A DNA stretch of 64,000 nt from Shinella zoogloeoides (GCF_033705735.1 NZ_CP131130.1:437001-501000); one strand, 5' to 3'. Shown: positions 38,902 through 49,401, counted from the first letter of the stretch. Translations and numbers: made by a program. Notes: generated by a model not told the origin, from the sequence alone.

Positions 38902-38933
38902 ACTATAGGTTCCGTACCATGGTACGGAGTCAA
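38902..38933 (-). promoter_or_regulatory. MerR-type long-spacer promoter with perfect operator
   Basis: Reading the minus strand: -35 TTGACT (38928-38933), a 20-base spacer and -10 TATAGT (38902-38907). The spacer holds the exact 18-bp palindrome TCCGTACCATGGTACGGA (38911-38928, touching the -35). An over-long 19-20 bp spacer with a central dyad is the mark of promoters untwisted by MerR-family activators. It drives the glutaredoxin-MauE gene. The palindrome also overlaps the start codon of the MerR gene on the other strand, so autorepression is expected. Confidence 0.85.
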
Positions 38934-39323
38934 CACCCTGAAGAGCTGACGATCGGAAAACTTGCTGCTGCCGCCCGTGTCGGCGTCGAGACCGTGCGAT
39001 TCTACCAGCGCCGCGGCCTGCTTGCGACGCCGAGGCGCATCGACGGCATCCGCCGCTACGGCGAAGCGGACCTCTCGCGCCTGCGTTTCATCCGGCAGGC
39101 GCAGACGGCGGGCTTCACGCTGGAAGAGATCCGCCAGCTTCTCGCGCTCGATGCTGGCGAGGACCGCGCCGCGGCCCGCGAAATGGCCACCAGACGCCTT
39201 GCCGAGCTCGACGCGCGCATGGAGGACCTGCAACGCGCCAGGGCCTCGCTGCAGAAGCTCGTCTCGGAATGCGCCGTCGGCAGGACCGGCCCCTGTCCCA
39301 TCCTGAAATCCTTCGAGGCGTGA
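38919..39323 (+). CDS. MerR-family metal/thiol-responsive regulator
   Basis: A 134-residue MerR-family protein. The N-terminal helix-turn-helix reads LTIGKLAAAARVGVETVRFY, followed by RRYGEADLSRLRFI, the long dimerisation helix and a short C-terminal effector tail with two cysteines (SECAVGRTGPCPIL) like those that bind Hg or other soft metals in MerR proteins. The usual third Cys of mercury MerR in the dimerisation helix is absent. ATG 38919 lies inside the operator palindrome; an internal start is not seen. It regulates the divergent glutaredoxin-MauE gene. Confidence 0.92.
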   Translation: MVRSQHPEELTIGKLAAAARVGVETVRFYQRRGLLATPRRIDGIRRYGEADLSRLRFIRQAQTAGFTLEEIRQLLALDAGEDRAAAREMATRRLAELDARMEDLQRARASLQKLVSECAVGRTGPCPILKSFEA

Positions 39324-39489
39324 GAAGCGCCACGCTTAACCTTCTGTTCGTCTAGTCTCGCAACAGGCGTTTAGGAGTCTCCCGCTAAGGTGCCGGCATG
39401 TTGCGCATGTTGCTTCTCGGCGCCGCGTTTCGTGCGCTGGCAGCTCCATCATGGGCCGCCAACGGTCTCCTGAAAGGAGCGCGTTCGGA

Positions 39490-40770
39490 ATGGATGCGAA
39501 AACCATATTCACGATGGCGTCGATCATGGTGCTGGCCAACGGGGCCATCCTGACCGCCATGGGACGCGAACTGCCCGCCAGCCTCAGGCCCGCGGCGCGG
39601 CAGTGGTGTCTCGGCACGCTGCTGGTGGCGTTCGGATGCATCGTCTTCGCGCTCGGCGGCCCGCTGCCGCGGCCCCTGATGCTGACGGCGGCCAATGCGG
39701 GCTTCGCCTTCGGGCTGACGGCCTATTGCGTGGCGATCCGCCGGTTCCTGCGGCTGCCGGTCGGCGCGTGGCTGTTCCTGCCGGCGCTGGCGGCCTCGCT
39801 GGTCGTCGCCTGGTTCTCGGCGGTCATGCCGAACTTCCATGTCCGCATGGCGGTGGTTTCCGTCGTCTGGGTCGGGCTGATGGCGATGTGCGTCAGGGAT
39901 CTCATGAACAGGGGCCGCGGCGAGGCTTCGCTCGCCCGTTCCATCCTCACCGCCATGTTCGCCGGCGTCGGCCTCTATGCGGCGGGGCGCTGCATGCTCT
40001 ACCTCTTCGCCGACGTTTCCGAGAGCTTTGCCGTGGAAAGCGGCGGCAACTGGCTGAACGTGCTGTCGGCCCTGCTGATGACCACGCTGCCGGTCATGGG
40101 CACCACCGCCTTCCTGCTGATGTGCTCGGACCGGCTGCAGCGCGGTCTGGAGCGGGCCGCCGACACCGATTACCTGACCGGATTGCCGAACCGGCGCAGC
40201 CTCGCCCGGGCCGGCGTCGAGGCGTTTCTTTCGGCGCGGCAGGCCGGCGGCGGCCTCTGCCTCGCGGTGTTCGACATCGACAAGTTCAAGGCGATCAACG
40301 ACACCTATGGCCACGATGCCGGCGACCGCGTGCTCGTCCATGTCGCGAACCGGCTGCGCGCCGGGCTGCGCCCCGCCGACCTGATCGCCCGCACCGGCGG
40401 CGAGGAATTCGTCGTCCTCTTCCGCGACATGGCGGAGGCCGACGGGCTCGCCATCGTCGAGCGGATGCGCGCGGCGGTGGAGAACGGTGGCTTTTCGGCG
40501 GATGGCGAAGGGATCGCCCTGACGGTCTCGGCCGGTCTCGCCGCGCGCGCGACCCGTGACGAGACCTATGACGACCTCCTGCGCCGGGCCGATGCGGCGC
40601 TCTATCGCGCCAAGGCGAATGGCCGCAACCGGGTCGAGGCGGCGCGGCCGGATGGAACAGCGGATGCCCGCCGGGTGCGGACCGCCCCGCCGGCCCTCGC
40701 CGCCGAGGACACTGCCTCGCTTGCGGTGAACCCGGAGGCCGGGTCCGCTCCGGTTCAGATCTCCAGATAG
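39490..40770 (+). CDS. Membrane-bound diguanylate cyclase
   Basis: A 426-residue protein. About six hydrophobic helices (residues 5-210) form an uncharacterised membrane sensor, followed by a GGDEF domain. The active-site loop is GGEEF at 303-307 and a product-inhibition RxxD site (RPAD) lies five residues before it, so an active, feedback-inhibited cyclic-di-GMP synthase is predicted. ATG 39490 is preferred, with GGAG 11 bases upstream; ATG 39451 is an alternative. It runs toward the giant repeat-protein gene, whose stop overlaps its own 3' end by 16 bases. A link to that possibly surface-located protein is inference. Confidence 0.92.
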   Translation: MDAKTIFTMASIMVLANGAILTAMGRELPASLRPAARQWCLGTLLVAFGCIVFALGGPLPRPLMLTAANAGFAFGLTAYCVAIRRFLRLPVGAWLFLPALAASLVVAWFSAVMPNFHVRMAVVSVVWVGLMAMCVRDLMNRGRGEASLARSILTAMFAGVGLYAAGRCMLYLFADVSESFAVESGGNWLNVLSALLMTTLPVMGTTAFLLMCSDRLQRGLERAADTDYLTGLPNRRSLARAGVEAFLSARQAGGGLCLAVFDIDKFKAINDTYGHDAGDRVLVHVANRLRAGLRPADLIARTGGEEFVVLFRDMAEADGLAIVERMRAAVENGGFSADGEGIALTVSAGLAARATRDETYDDLLRRADAALYRAKANGRNRVEAARPDGTADARRVRTAPPALAAEDTASLAVNPEAGSAPVQISR

Positions 40771-43700
40771 GACGAGATGATCGCCGCGATGTCGGATTGC
40801 GGATCGCTCGTCGTGGCGTCCGCCGTCGGCTCCGTGCTTTCCGTGGACGTTCCGCCCGTGCCCGACGTGCCGCCGGTCACCGGCGTTGCGGCGGGGCCGC
40901 GCGGCAGGGCGGCGACCTGCGGGGGTCATGGCGGCAAGCTGGGCGGGCGTGAAGGCATTGGCCTGCTCGCTGCTGAGGCCGGCGAGCGCCGCCGTGCTGA
41001 GGCCGAGCACCGCATTCGTGCCGAGGGCGACGATATGGTCCGGCGAGAAGGTGGCGAGGTCGTCCGCACCGAGCCCGGCCGTCTGCGTCGCCGTCATCGC
41101 GCCCGCCTGCTCGACCGTCAGCGCCGCCACCTGGGCCGTGCTCATGGCGTTCACCTGGCTGTAGGTCAGGGCCGCGATCTGGCCAGCGCCGAGGGCCGCG
41201 ATGCTTTCCGTCGACAGCCCGCCGATCACCGCCGGGGAAAGGCCCTTGATGGCCGAGGGGCTCATCGCCGCCAGTTCCTCGGTCGAGATGGTCTGCATAT
41301 GCGCCGGCGTCAGGCCGGCGGTGCCGGGCGAGCTGAGGGCGGCGATCTGCGCCATCGAGAAGGATTCGAGCTGGCCGGGCGAGAGCGCGGCGACCTGGGC
41401 GCTGCTGAGGCCGGAGATCGCGCCGGTGCCGAGTGCGGCGATCTCGGCGTCCGAAAGCGTCGCAAGATAGCTCGGCGGCAGGCCCTTGATGGCGCTGGAG
41501 CCGATGGCGGCGAGCTTGCTCGTCGAGAAGGTGTCGAGCGCCTCGCTCGAAAGCCCGCCGAGCGCCGCGGCCGTGAGGGCTGCGATCTGGCTGGCCGAGA
41601 GGGATTCGGCCTGCTCGAAGGTGAGGCTCGCGGCCTGCATGCCGGTGAGGCCGGCAATGCCGCTCGGGCTGAGCGCGGCGATCTGGCCCGGCGTCAGCGC
41701 CGCGATGTCCGCGACGGCGAGGGCGCCGACCTGCTTGGAGGTGAGCGCGTTGATCTGCGCGGTGGAGAGCGCGGCGATCTGGTTCGGGCTGAGGGCGCTG
41801 ATCTGGCCCGTCGTCATGCCGCCGATGCCGGCGGGGCTCAGCGCCTCGATCTGCTCCGGCGAGAAGCCGGCGAGGATGGAGGCGGAAAGGCCGGCCATGG
41901 CCGCCGAGCCGATCGCCCCGATTTCCGCGGTGGTGAAGAGGGCGATGTCGGCGGCGTCGAAGGCGGCGATCTGGCGCGAGGTGAAGGCGCCGATCTGCGT
42001 CGCCGTCAGCGCCTCGACCTGATCGGCGCTGAGCGCGGCGATCTGCTCGCTCGTCATGCCGGAAATGCCGGCCGTGCCGAGGGCGGCGATCTGCGCCGTC
42101 GTCAGCGAGGCGATCATGCCGGTCGAAAGGCCGAGAATACCCCGCGAGCTGATGGCCGCCATGTCCGCGGCCGAGAACTGCGCGAGGTCGTCGGCGCTGA
42201 AGGCCGCGATCTGCTGCGAGCTGAGGGCGCCGACCTGCGTGTTGGTGAGCGCTTCGGCCTGCGCCGTGCTGAGGGCTGCGATCTGCGCCGTCGAGAGGGC
42301 CGCGACGCCGGCCGTGCTGAGGGCGGCGATCTGTTCGGGCGAGAGGGTGGCGATATTGGCCGTGGTCAGGGCAGCCACCTGCGTCGAGCCCATCGCCGCC
42401 ATCTGCAGGCTCGTCAGCGCCTCGAACTGGCTCTCGCTGAAGGTGCCGATCTGCGCGCCGGTGAGCCCGCCGCATTCAGCGCGGCGACCTGGGCGGGGGT
42501 AAGCGCGGCGATCGCCGCCGTCGGCAGGCCCGCCACGGCCCGCGAGGTGATCGCGCTGATCTCGGCGGGCGTGAAGGTTTCTAGATTCGCGGGGCTGAAG
42601 GCGCCAATCTGCGCCGAGCTCAGCGCGGCGATCTGCGTTGCCGTCAGCGCCTCGGCCTGCAGCGGCGAGAGGATGCCGATCTGCGCCGAGGTCAGGCCGG
42701 CGATGCCGTCGGCATTGAGCGCGGCGATCTGGGCCGGCGTCAGCGCCGCGATGCCGTCAGCGCGCAGCGCCGCGACCTGCCGGGAGCCGAGCGCGCCGAG
42801 CTGCGCCGTGGTCATGGCCTCGATCTGCGTGCCGGAAAGCGCCGCGACCTGGTCGCTCGAAAGCCCGGAAAGGCCGGCGGCGCTCAGCGCCGCGATCTGA
42901 CCGGTCGACAGCGAGGCGAGCATGGCGGTCGAAAGGCCCGCGATCGCGCCCGAGCCGATGGCCGCGATGTCCGCGGAGGAGAAGGTGTCGAGCTTGGCCA
43001 TGTCCAGCGCGGCGATCTGGCGCGAGGAGAAGGCCGCGATCTGCGTCGGCGTCAGCGCCTCGGCCTGCGCGGTGGAGAAGGCGGCGATCTGCTCGGGCGT
43101 CAGGCCGGCGATGGCCGCCGCGCTGAGGGCGGCGATCTGCGCCGTCGAGAGCGTCGCGATATAGGCCGGGCCGAGATTGGCGATCTGCCGCGCATTGAGC
43201 GCGCGGACCTGATCGGCCGAAAGCGCATCGAGCTGGTCGCTGGAAAGGGCGGCGATCTGCTTCGTTCCGAGCCCGCCGATGGCGGCGGTGCTGAGCGCGG
43301 CGACCTGTCCCGTCGAGAGGGCGGCGATCACCTCGGTCGAAAGGCCGCCGATGGCATCCGAACCGATGGCGGCGATCTCGCGCGTCGAGAAGGTCGCGAT
43401 GCCGTCGGATGTGAAGGCGGCGAGCTGCGTGGAGCTGAGCGCGCCGATCTGGCTCGTCGTCAGGGCTTCTGCCTGCGCGAGGCTGAGGGCGGCGATCTGC
43501 TTGGTGGTGAGGCCGGCGATGCCGGTGGAGCTGAGGGCGGCGATCTGCGCCGTCGAAAGGGCCGCGAGCGCCTCGGTCGAAAGGCCCGGCAGGGCGCCGG
43601 ACGAGATGGCGGCCATTTCCTGGGTGGAGAAGGTCGCGATGTCCTCGGGGCTGAGGGCGGCGATCTGCGTCGAGCTCAGCGCCGCGATCTGCGTGCGGGT

Positions 43701-46700
43701 CAGCGCCTCGGCCTGCGCGGTCGTGAGGGCGGCGAGCTGCTGGGTGGTCATCGCGCCCATGGCGGCCGCGCTGAAGGCGGCGATCTGGGCGGTGGAAAGC
43801 GAGGCGAGCGTCGCCGCCGAAATGCCCTTGATGGCGCTGGCGGTGATCATCGATATGTCCTTCGTGGAGAAGGTCGCGATCTCCGCCGTGCCGAATTCGC
43901 CGATCTGGTCGGGATTCAGCGCGCCGACCTGGGCGCTGGTCAGCGCCTCGGCCTGGCTGGTGCTGAGCACGGCAAGCTGCTGCGAGGTGAAGCCGGCGAT
44001 GCTGCCGGCATTGAGGGCCGCGATCTGCCCGGTCGTGAGGGCGGCGATCTGCGCCGTGCCGAAGGCGGAAATCTGCGAGGAGGTCAGCGCGGCCATCTGC
44101 CGTGTGCCGAGCGCGCCGATCTGCGACAGGCTGAGCGCGGCGATCTGGCTCGAGGTGAGGCCGGAAACGCCGGAGGCGCTGAGGGCGGCGAGATGGGCGT
44201 TCGACAGGGCGTCGAGGTCGGACGGATTGAGCGCCGCGACCTGGCCGGATGACAGGGCCGCGATCTGCGCGGTGGTCAGTGCGGCGATCTGGTCGGAGCC
44301 CAGCGCGCTTATCTGGCCGGAGCGCAGCCCGGAAACGGCCGCCGGGGTGAGGCCGGCGAGCTGTTCGGGGGTGAGCGCCTTCACATCCGTGTCGAGCGCG
44401 CCGGCCTGGGCGGCGGTCAGCGCCTTGAGATGGGCGGCGGAAAGCTGGCTGACCTGCAGCGGGCTCAACGCTTCGATCTGGTCGCTGGTCAGGCCGGTGA
44501 AGGCGCTGGTGCTGAGGGCGGCGATCTGCGCCGAGGTCAGCGAGGCGAAGGTGTCCGGGGCGATGCCGGAGACCGCGCCGCGGCTGAGCGCGGCGATCTG
44601 GGCGGTCGAGAGCGCGCGGATGTCCTGCGGTTCGAGCGCGCCGATCTGGGCGGAGGTGAAGCCGCCGATCTGCGCCGTCGAGAAGGCCGCGATCTGCTCG
44701 CTTGTCAGCGCCTCCATCTGCGAGGCGGTCAGGCCGGAGAGGGTCGTGCGGCTGAGGGCTGCGATCTGGGCGGTGGTGAGCCCGGCGATCGCCGCAGGGC
44801 TGAGGCCCGCGATGGCCTTGCTGGAGATCGCCGCGAGGTCTTCCGTCGAGAAGGTGGCGAGATCCGCCCCGCTGAGGGCGGAAAGCTGCGCGGAGGTCAG
44901 CGACTTGACCTGCTGCGAGGAAAGCGCCTCGATCTGCGCCGTGCTTAGCATCTCGATCTGGTCGGCCGAAAGGCCGCCGATCGCGCCCGTGCCGATGGCG
45001 GTGATCTGCCCGGTCGCAAGGGCCCTGAGGAAGGCTTCGCCGAGGCTGGCGATCTGCGCCGCCGTCAGGCCGCCGATCTGGCCGCTCGTGAGCGCGGCGA
45101 TCTGGGCGGTCGAGAGTTCGGCGAGCGCTGCGCTGCCAAGGCCGTTGATGGACTTGGTATTGATCGCCGCCATGTCCTCGGTGGAGAAGGTCGCGATGCC
45201 CTCCGCGCCGAGCGCCGTGATCTGCTTGGCGTTCATTCCGCGGATCTGGTCGGGCGTGAGCGCCTCGACCTGGCCGGTGCTCAGCGCCGCGATCTGCAGG
45301 GTGGAAAGGCGCGCGACGACGCTCGGGCTGAGCGCGGCGACCTGCTCGGGCGACAGGGCGGCGATGGCCGAGGTCGGCAGGCCGGCAATGGCCTTGCTGT
45401 TGATCGCCGCGATCTGGGCGGGCGTCATGTCGGCCAGCACGGCCGGGTCGATGGCCGCGATCTGCGCGGCGTTCAGCGCCCCCATCTGCGAGGGAGAAAG
45501 CGCCGCGATCTGCTCCGTCTTCATCGCGCTGATCTGCGCCGTGGAAAGACCGGTGAGCGCAAGGGTGCCGAAGGCGCCGATCTGCTCGAGCGAAAGGGCG
45601 GCAAGGACGCTGCTGCCGATGCCGGAAACCGCCCTGTTGCTGAGGGCCGCGATATCGGCCGTCGAGAAGGTCGAGAGCGCATCGACGCTCAGCACGGCAA
45701 GCTGCGCGGCGGTCAGCGCCTTCACTTGCGTCGGGGTGAGGGCTTCGATCTGGCCGTTGTCGAGGGCGGCGATCTGCGTCGTCTTGAGCGCACCGATCTG
45801 GGCGGAGGTCAGCGCCGCGATCTGGCCGGTGGTGAGGGCGGCGAGCGCATCCGGGCCGAGGCCGATGAGCGCGTTGTTGCGGATCGCGGCGATGTCGCTG
45901 CTGGAGAAGGTCGAAAGCGTCTCCGGCCTGAAGGCGGCGATCTGCGCCGCGGTCATCACCTTGATCTGGGCGGGCGTGAAGGCCTCGACCTGGCTTTCCT
46001 CCAGCGCGGCGATCTGCGCCGGGGTGAGGGCGGCGACCGCCTTCGTGCTGAGCGCGGCGATCTGCGCCGGCGTCATGCCCGAAATGGTATCCGGGCTGAG
46101 ACCGGCGACCGCGGCCGGCGAGAGGGCCGCGATGTCGGCTGTCGAGAAGGTGGCGATGCCGGCCTTGTCGAGGGCGGCGGCCTGGACGGCGGTGAAGCCC
46201 TTCATCTGCGTCGGGGTGAAGGCCTCGACCTGCGCCTCGCTCATGGCGCCGATCTGCGTGGCCGTGAGGCCCCGCACCGCCGCGCTGCCGAAGGCGGCGA
46301 CCTGGCGGGTGGAGAGCGCCGCGATGCTGTCGGTCGTGAAGGCGGAGACCTGCAGGGCGGTGAGCGCCGCGATCTGCGCGGTGGAGAGCGCGCCGACCTG
46401 CTCGGTGCTGAGGGCGGCGATGGCCGCCGTGCTGAGCCCGGACAGCGATTTCGCCGAAATCGCGGCAAGGCTGTCGGTCGACATGCGCGCGAGGTCGTCG
46501 GCGCTGAAGGCGGCGATCTGCGCGGCGCCCATGGCGGCGAGTTGCCTGGATGTGAGCGCGGCGGTCTGGTCGGGCGTGAAGGCGGCGACCTGCGCGACCG
46601 AAAGGCTCTGGATGGCCTGAACGCTCAGCGCGGCGACCTGCTCTTCGGAAAGCGTCGCGATGGCGTCGGTGCTGAGTCCCGAAAGGGCCTTGGCCGCGAT

Positions 46701-47536
46701 GGCGGCGATGTCCTCGGCCGAGAAAGTGGCAAGGCCGTCGGCGGAGATGGCGCCGAGCTGCTGGGCCGACAGGGCCTTGACCTGCGCGGGCGTCAGGGCC
46801 TCGACCTGCCCTTCGGAGAGCGCGCCGATCTGTGCGGTGGAGAAGCCGGTGATGGCGCTGCTGCTCAGCGCGGCGATCTGTTCGGCCGAGAACGCCTTGA
46901 CCGCCTCTGCGCTCAGCGCCGCGATCTGCGCGGGCTTGAGCAGCGCGATCTGCGCCGTCGTCATCGCGGCGATCTGGTCGGGCGTGAGCGCTCGGTCTGG
47001 TCCGTCGTAAGGCCGGCGACGGCGAGCGGCGCAAGCGCGGCGACCTGTCCGCTGGAGAGCGCCGCCAGCGCCGCGGGGCTGAGGCCCTGCACCGCCTTGT
47101 AGCTGATCGCCGCCATGTCCTCGGTCGAGAAGGTCGCAAGGTCCTCCGGGGCGAGGGCCGCAAGCTGCGCGGTGCCCAGCGCCTGGACCTGCGACGGCGT
47201 CAGGGCCTCGGCCTGATCGGCCGAAAGCGCGCCGACCTGCGATGCGGTCAGCACCGCGACCTGGCCCGTCGTCAGGTTCTCGATGGAGGAATGGGTGAGC
47301 GCGCCGATCTGGTCGAGCGACAGGCCGATGATGGCGCCCTGCGAGATGGCGCTGATCTGGCCGTCGCTGAGAATGCCGATATCCTCGAGTTCCAGCGCCG
47401 CGATCTGCTTGGAGGAGAAGGCGCCGATCTGGCTCGTGGACAGCGAGGCCACGTCCTCGGTCGACCATTGCTGGATCGTCTCCGTCGAAAGCTGCCGGAT
47501 CTGGCTGAGGCTGAGCGAGGAAACGATCGACGTCAT
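40755..47536 (-). CDS. Giant octapeptide-repeat protein (about 2,260 residues; three frameshifts)
   Basis: Almost the whole protein is a tandem array of an eight-residue unit, L-[S/T]-x-x-Q-[I/V]-A-A (such as LSTAQIAA), with about 270 units. They group into an 80-residue super-unit of ten octads, recognised by segments like LATFSTADIAAIS. There is no signal peptide. The N-terminus MTSIVSSLSLSQIRQLS runs straight into repeats. The C-terminus is a Gly/Thr/Ser-rich acidic tail ending SDIAAIISSYLEI. Three frame breaks (46990, 42466-42468, 40918-40926) join smoothly. It lies 164 bases downstream of an anti-sigma/ECF sigma pair on the same strand. Similar repeats occur in uncharacterised, sometimes mislabelled rhizobial proteins. 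A secreted adhesin or solenoid scaffold is possible; function is unknown. Confidence 0.8.
40930..47500 (-). repeat. Nested 24-bp/240-bp coding repeat array
   Basis: The DNA of the giant protein gene is built of 24-bp octapeptide codon units. Every ten units (240 bp) a less regular block with the pattern DDLATFS, DIAAIS, AI-x-GLS recurs; one spacing I counted is 14 units instead of 10. The copies are clearly diverged from each other at base level, so this is an old array and not a recent expansion. Confidence 0.85.
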
Positions 47537-47700
47537 GGCAAAATCCTGGGCAAAGTCCTGAAAGAAGGAAACGAAAACACACGTAAATGCACGATCCGGC
47601 AGCCTGCTCGATACAACCGTGAGCTTGCCTGAACCTGTAGGTGTGTCCTCGCCGGCCGGACGTGCCCGCCCGGCCCTTCGCTCCGCCCTTCCGGCGTCCC

Positions 47701-48480
47701 TCAGGTGGGGAACTGGCGGTAGCATTCCTCCGCGATCTGCTGCAGGACATCGCGGGAAATGTCGCCTGTCACGGCATAGCCGAGGTCCCCGTCGATCCAG
47801 TAGAAGGTCTCGATGCCGCTGGCGGAGGCGAAGCGGAAGCTCGTCGTGCGGTTGTCCCCGTTGCGCCCGACGAGGACGGTCACGCGCCGCCCGGCCTCGT
47901 TCTCATACATGAACATGGCGCCCGGCCTGTCGGCGACGGGAAGGAGGCGGCCGCCGACCAGCCGGAAGCCGATGGATTGCAGGCTCGGCACCTTGAGGTC
48001 CGGTATGGCGAGCCGCTTGCCGAGCCATGCGGCGAGATGCGTCTCCTCGTCGGCGAAGACTTCCACGGGATGGCGTACCTCGCTCGCATAGATGAGATAG
48101 GCGTTGCGCGCCTCCTGCGGCAGCGCGTCCATCGCCGCGACTTGCTGCGGCGGCGCTTCGAAAAGGGGCGGCACGAAATGGCCGGCAAGCCCGCCGAGCA
48201 CGAAAAGGCCGGCCGCGGCGGCCGCCATGGCGAAGCGGCGGGAGCCTGCCCCTGCCGCCGCCGGCGACGAGACGAGACGGGCATCGGACGGGCGGGAAAC
48301 GGCATGGCCGGCAAAGGCGTCGCGCAGGCTCTCGTTCTGCGCCTGCCAGTCGGCGACGAGCCGGGCGGCCTCCGGGTCCTCCGCCAGATGATCCTCGACG
48401 TGCCGGCGCTCCGCCTCATCGAGCAGCCCGTCGACATAGGCGTGCAGGTCGGGTTCGCCGATGGGTTGGCGCTCGCTCAT
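47701..48480 (-). CDS. Membrane anti-sigma factor
   Basis: A 259-residue protein. The N-terminal cytoplasmic anti-sigma domain (DLHAYVDGLLDEAERRHVEDHLAEDPEA) is followed by one transmembrane helix (AMAAAAAGLFVLGGLAGHFV, about residues 85-105) and a periplasmic domain. Zinc-binding His/Cys residues of the ZAS type are incomplete, with no HxxxCxxC, so it belongs to the non-zinc group. It overlaps the sigma gene by 4 bases (ATGA), the usual coupling of an ECF sigma factor and its inhibitor. The signal it responds to is unknown. Confidence 0.9.
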   Translation of the reverse strand: MSERQPIGEPDLHAYVDGLLDEAERRHVEDHLAEDPEAARLVADWQAQNESLRDAFAGHAVSRPSDARLVSSPAAAGAGSRRFAMAAAAAGLFVLGGLAGHFVPPLFEAPPQQVAAMDALPQEARNAYLIYASEVRHPVEVFADEETHLAAWLGKRLAIPDLKVPSLQSIGFRLVGGRLLPVADRPGAMFMYENEAGRRVTVLVGRNGDNRTTSFRFASASGIETFYWIDGDLGYAVTGDISRDVLQQIAEECYRQFPT

Positions 48481-49016
48481 CGTGGGCTCCGCAAATGAAT
48501 GACGTTTTCCTCCTGCAGCCTTTGCCGCAGCATCTGCCGGGCGCGCGAAAGGCGCGACATGACGGTACCGACAGGGATTTCCAGGATCCCGGCGACCTCC
48601 TGGTAGGAATGGCCTTCCACGGCGACGAGCATCAGCACCGCCCGCGCCTCCTTCGGCAGGATCTCCAGTGCCTGCACCAGCCGGTTGCGCTCCAGCGGAT
48701 CGGAAGGCGCGGCGTTCTCGGCCACGGCCTCGGCTTCCTCGATGCCGACGGAAGGCCGCCGCGCGACGGCCCGTTGCGCGTTGAGATGCAGGTTGGTCAT
48801 GATCCGGTAGGCCCAGGCGCGAATGTTCGCGCCGCGCCATTGCGCGCGGTGGACGAGCGCCTTCTCCACGCAGTCCTGCAAGAGGTCCTCGCTCTCCGCG
48901 TCGGAGCGCGTCAGGCTGCGCGAATAGCGCCGCAACTGCGGCAGGAGGGCAAGGATCTGCGCCTCGAAGGCAGGGGGCGGGGAGGCGTCGCCTTCCCGCC
49001 CGCCGCCGTCGGTCAT
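48477..49016 (-). CDS. ECF RNA polymerase sigma factor
   Basis: A 179-residue ECF sigma factor. Region 2 reads LRRYSRSLTRSDAESEDLLQ and RAWAYRIMTNLHLNAQR. Region 4 reads LPKEARAVLMLVAVEGHSYQ and EIPVGTVMSRLSRARQMLR. ATG 49016 is used; ATG 49043 would overlap the upstream gene. Its order is secreted protein gene, sigma, anti-sigma, giant repeat gene, all on one strand. It may control its own cluster. A GGAATAAACC box (49464-49473, minus) upstream of the secreted protein gene looks like an ECF -35 element. Confidence 0.92.
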   Translation of the reverse strand: MTDGGGREGDASPPPAFEAQILALLPQLRRYSRSLTRSDAESEDLLQDCVEKALVHRAQWRGANIRAWAYRIMTNLHLNAQRAVARRPSVGIEEAEAVAENAAPSDPLERNRLVQALEILPKEARAVLMLVAVEGHSYQEVAGILEIPVGTVMSRLSRARQMLRQRLQEENVIHLRSPR

Positions 49017-49026
49017 GGCGTGGGGA

Positions 49027-49401
49027 TCACGGCCTTGCGACATTCCAGACGCCGTTCATGCCGTCGCCGGTCGCATCGCCTTCCTTGGTGTCCTTGGCCC
49101 AGTAGTAAAGCGGCATGCCGTCCTTCGCCCATTGCTTCGACCCGTCCTTGCGGGTGACGAGCGAATATGCGCCTTCCGCCTTGGCGTTGGAAGCGGCCTT
49201 GGCCGGCGGCCAGTTGGCGGCGCATTTGTCGTAGCAGGCGGACTTGCCGTGCTTGTCCTTCTTGAAGGTGTAGAGGGTCATGCCCTTTTCGCCGGCAAGC
49301 ACCTCGCCCTTGTCGGTCTTCACGGTCTTGAACGGCTCTGCCGCAAAGGCGGTGCCGGCAAGGAGGGCGGCAGCCAGCGGGACGAGAACAAAGAGCTTCA
49401 T
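49027..49401 (-). CDS. Secreted COG4315-type protein with Yx(F/W/Y)xxD-like motif
   Basis: A 124-residue protein with a clear signal peptide (MKLFVLVPLAAALLAGTAFA). The mature part holds two related motifs, MTLYTFKKD and MPLYYWAKD, which mark the small-secreted-protein family often found next to ECF sigma factors in alphaproteobacteria. ATG 49401 has GGAGA 5-9 bases upstream; ATG 49413 is an alternative. No lipobox Cys is seen, so it is periplasmic and not a lipoprotein. It shares the strand with the sigma and anti-sigma genes. Function unknown; two cysteines (CYDKC) could bind metal or form a disulfide. Confidence 0.88.
   Translation of the reverse strand: MKLFVLVPLAAALLAGTAFAAEPFKTVKTDKGEVLAGEKGMTLYTFKKDKHGKSACYDKCAANWPPAKAASNAKAEGAYSLVTRKDGSKQWAKDGMPLYYWAKDTKEGDATGDGMNGVWNVARP

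Noticed and set aside
43279..46620. Plus-strand open frame of about 1,110 codons across the repeat region, and another minus-strand frame of about 1,470 codons
   Set aside because: Both are products of the repeated codons in alternate frames. The chosen frame alone starts with a sensible N-terminus, extends across all super-units and gives a regular hydrophobic pattern.
40930..47500. Possible CRISPR array or minisatellite
   Set aside because: The periodic DNA is codon-phased, has no unique spacers and diverges at third positions; it is protein-coding repetition.
40755..47536. TAL-effector-like DNA-binding repeats, suggested by LTPxQVxA segments
   Set aside because: The period is 8 residues, not 33-35, and no repeat-variable di-residue pattern exists.
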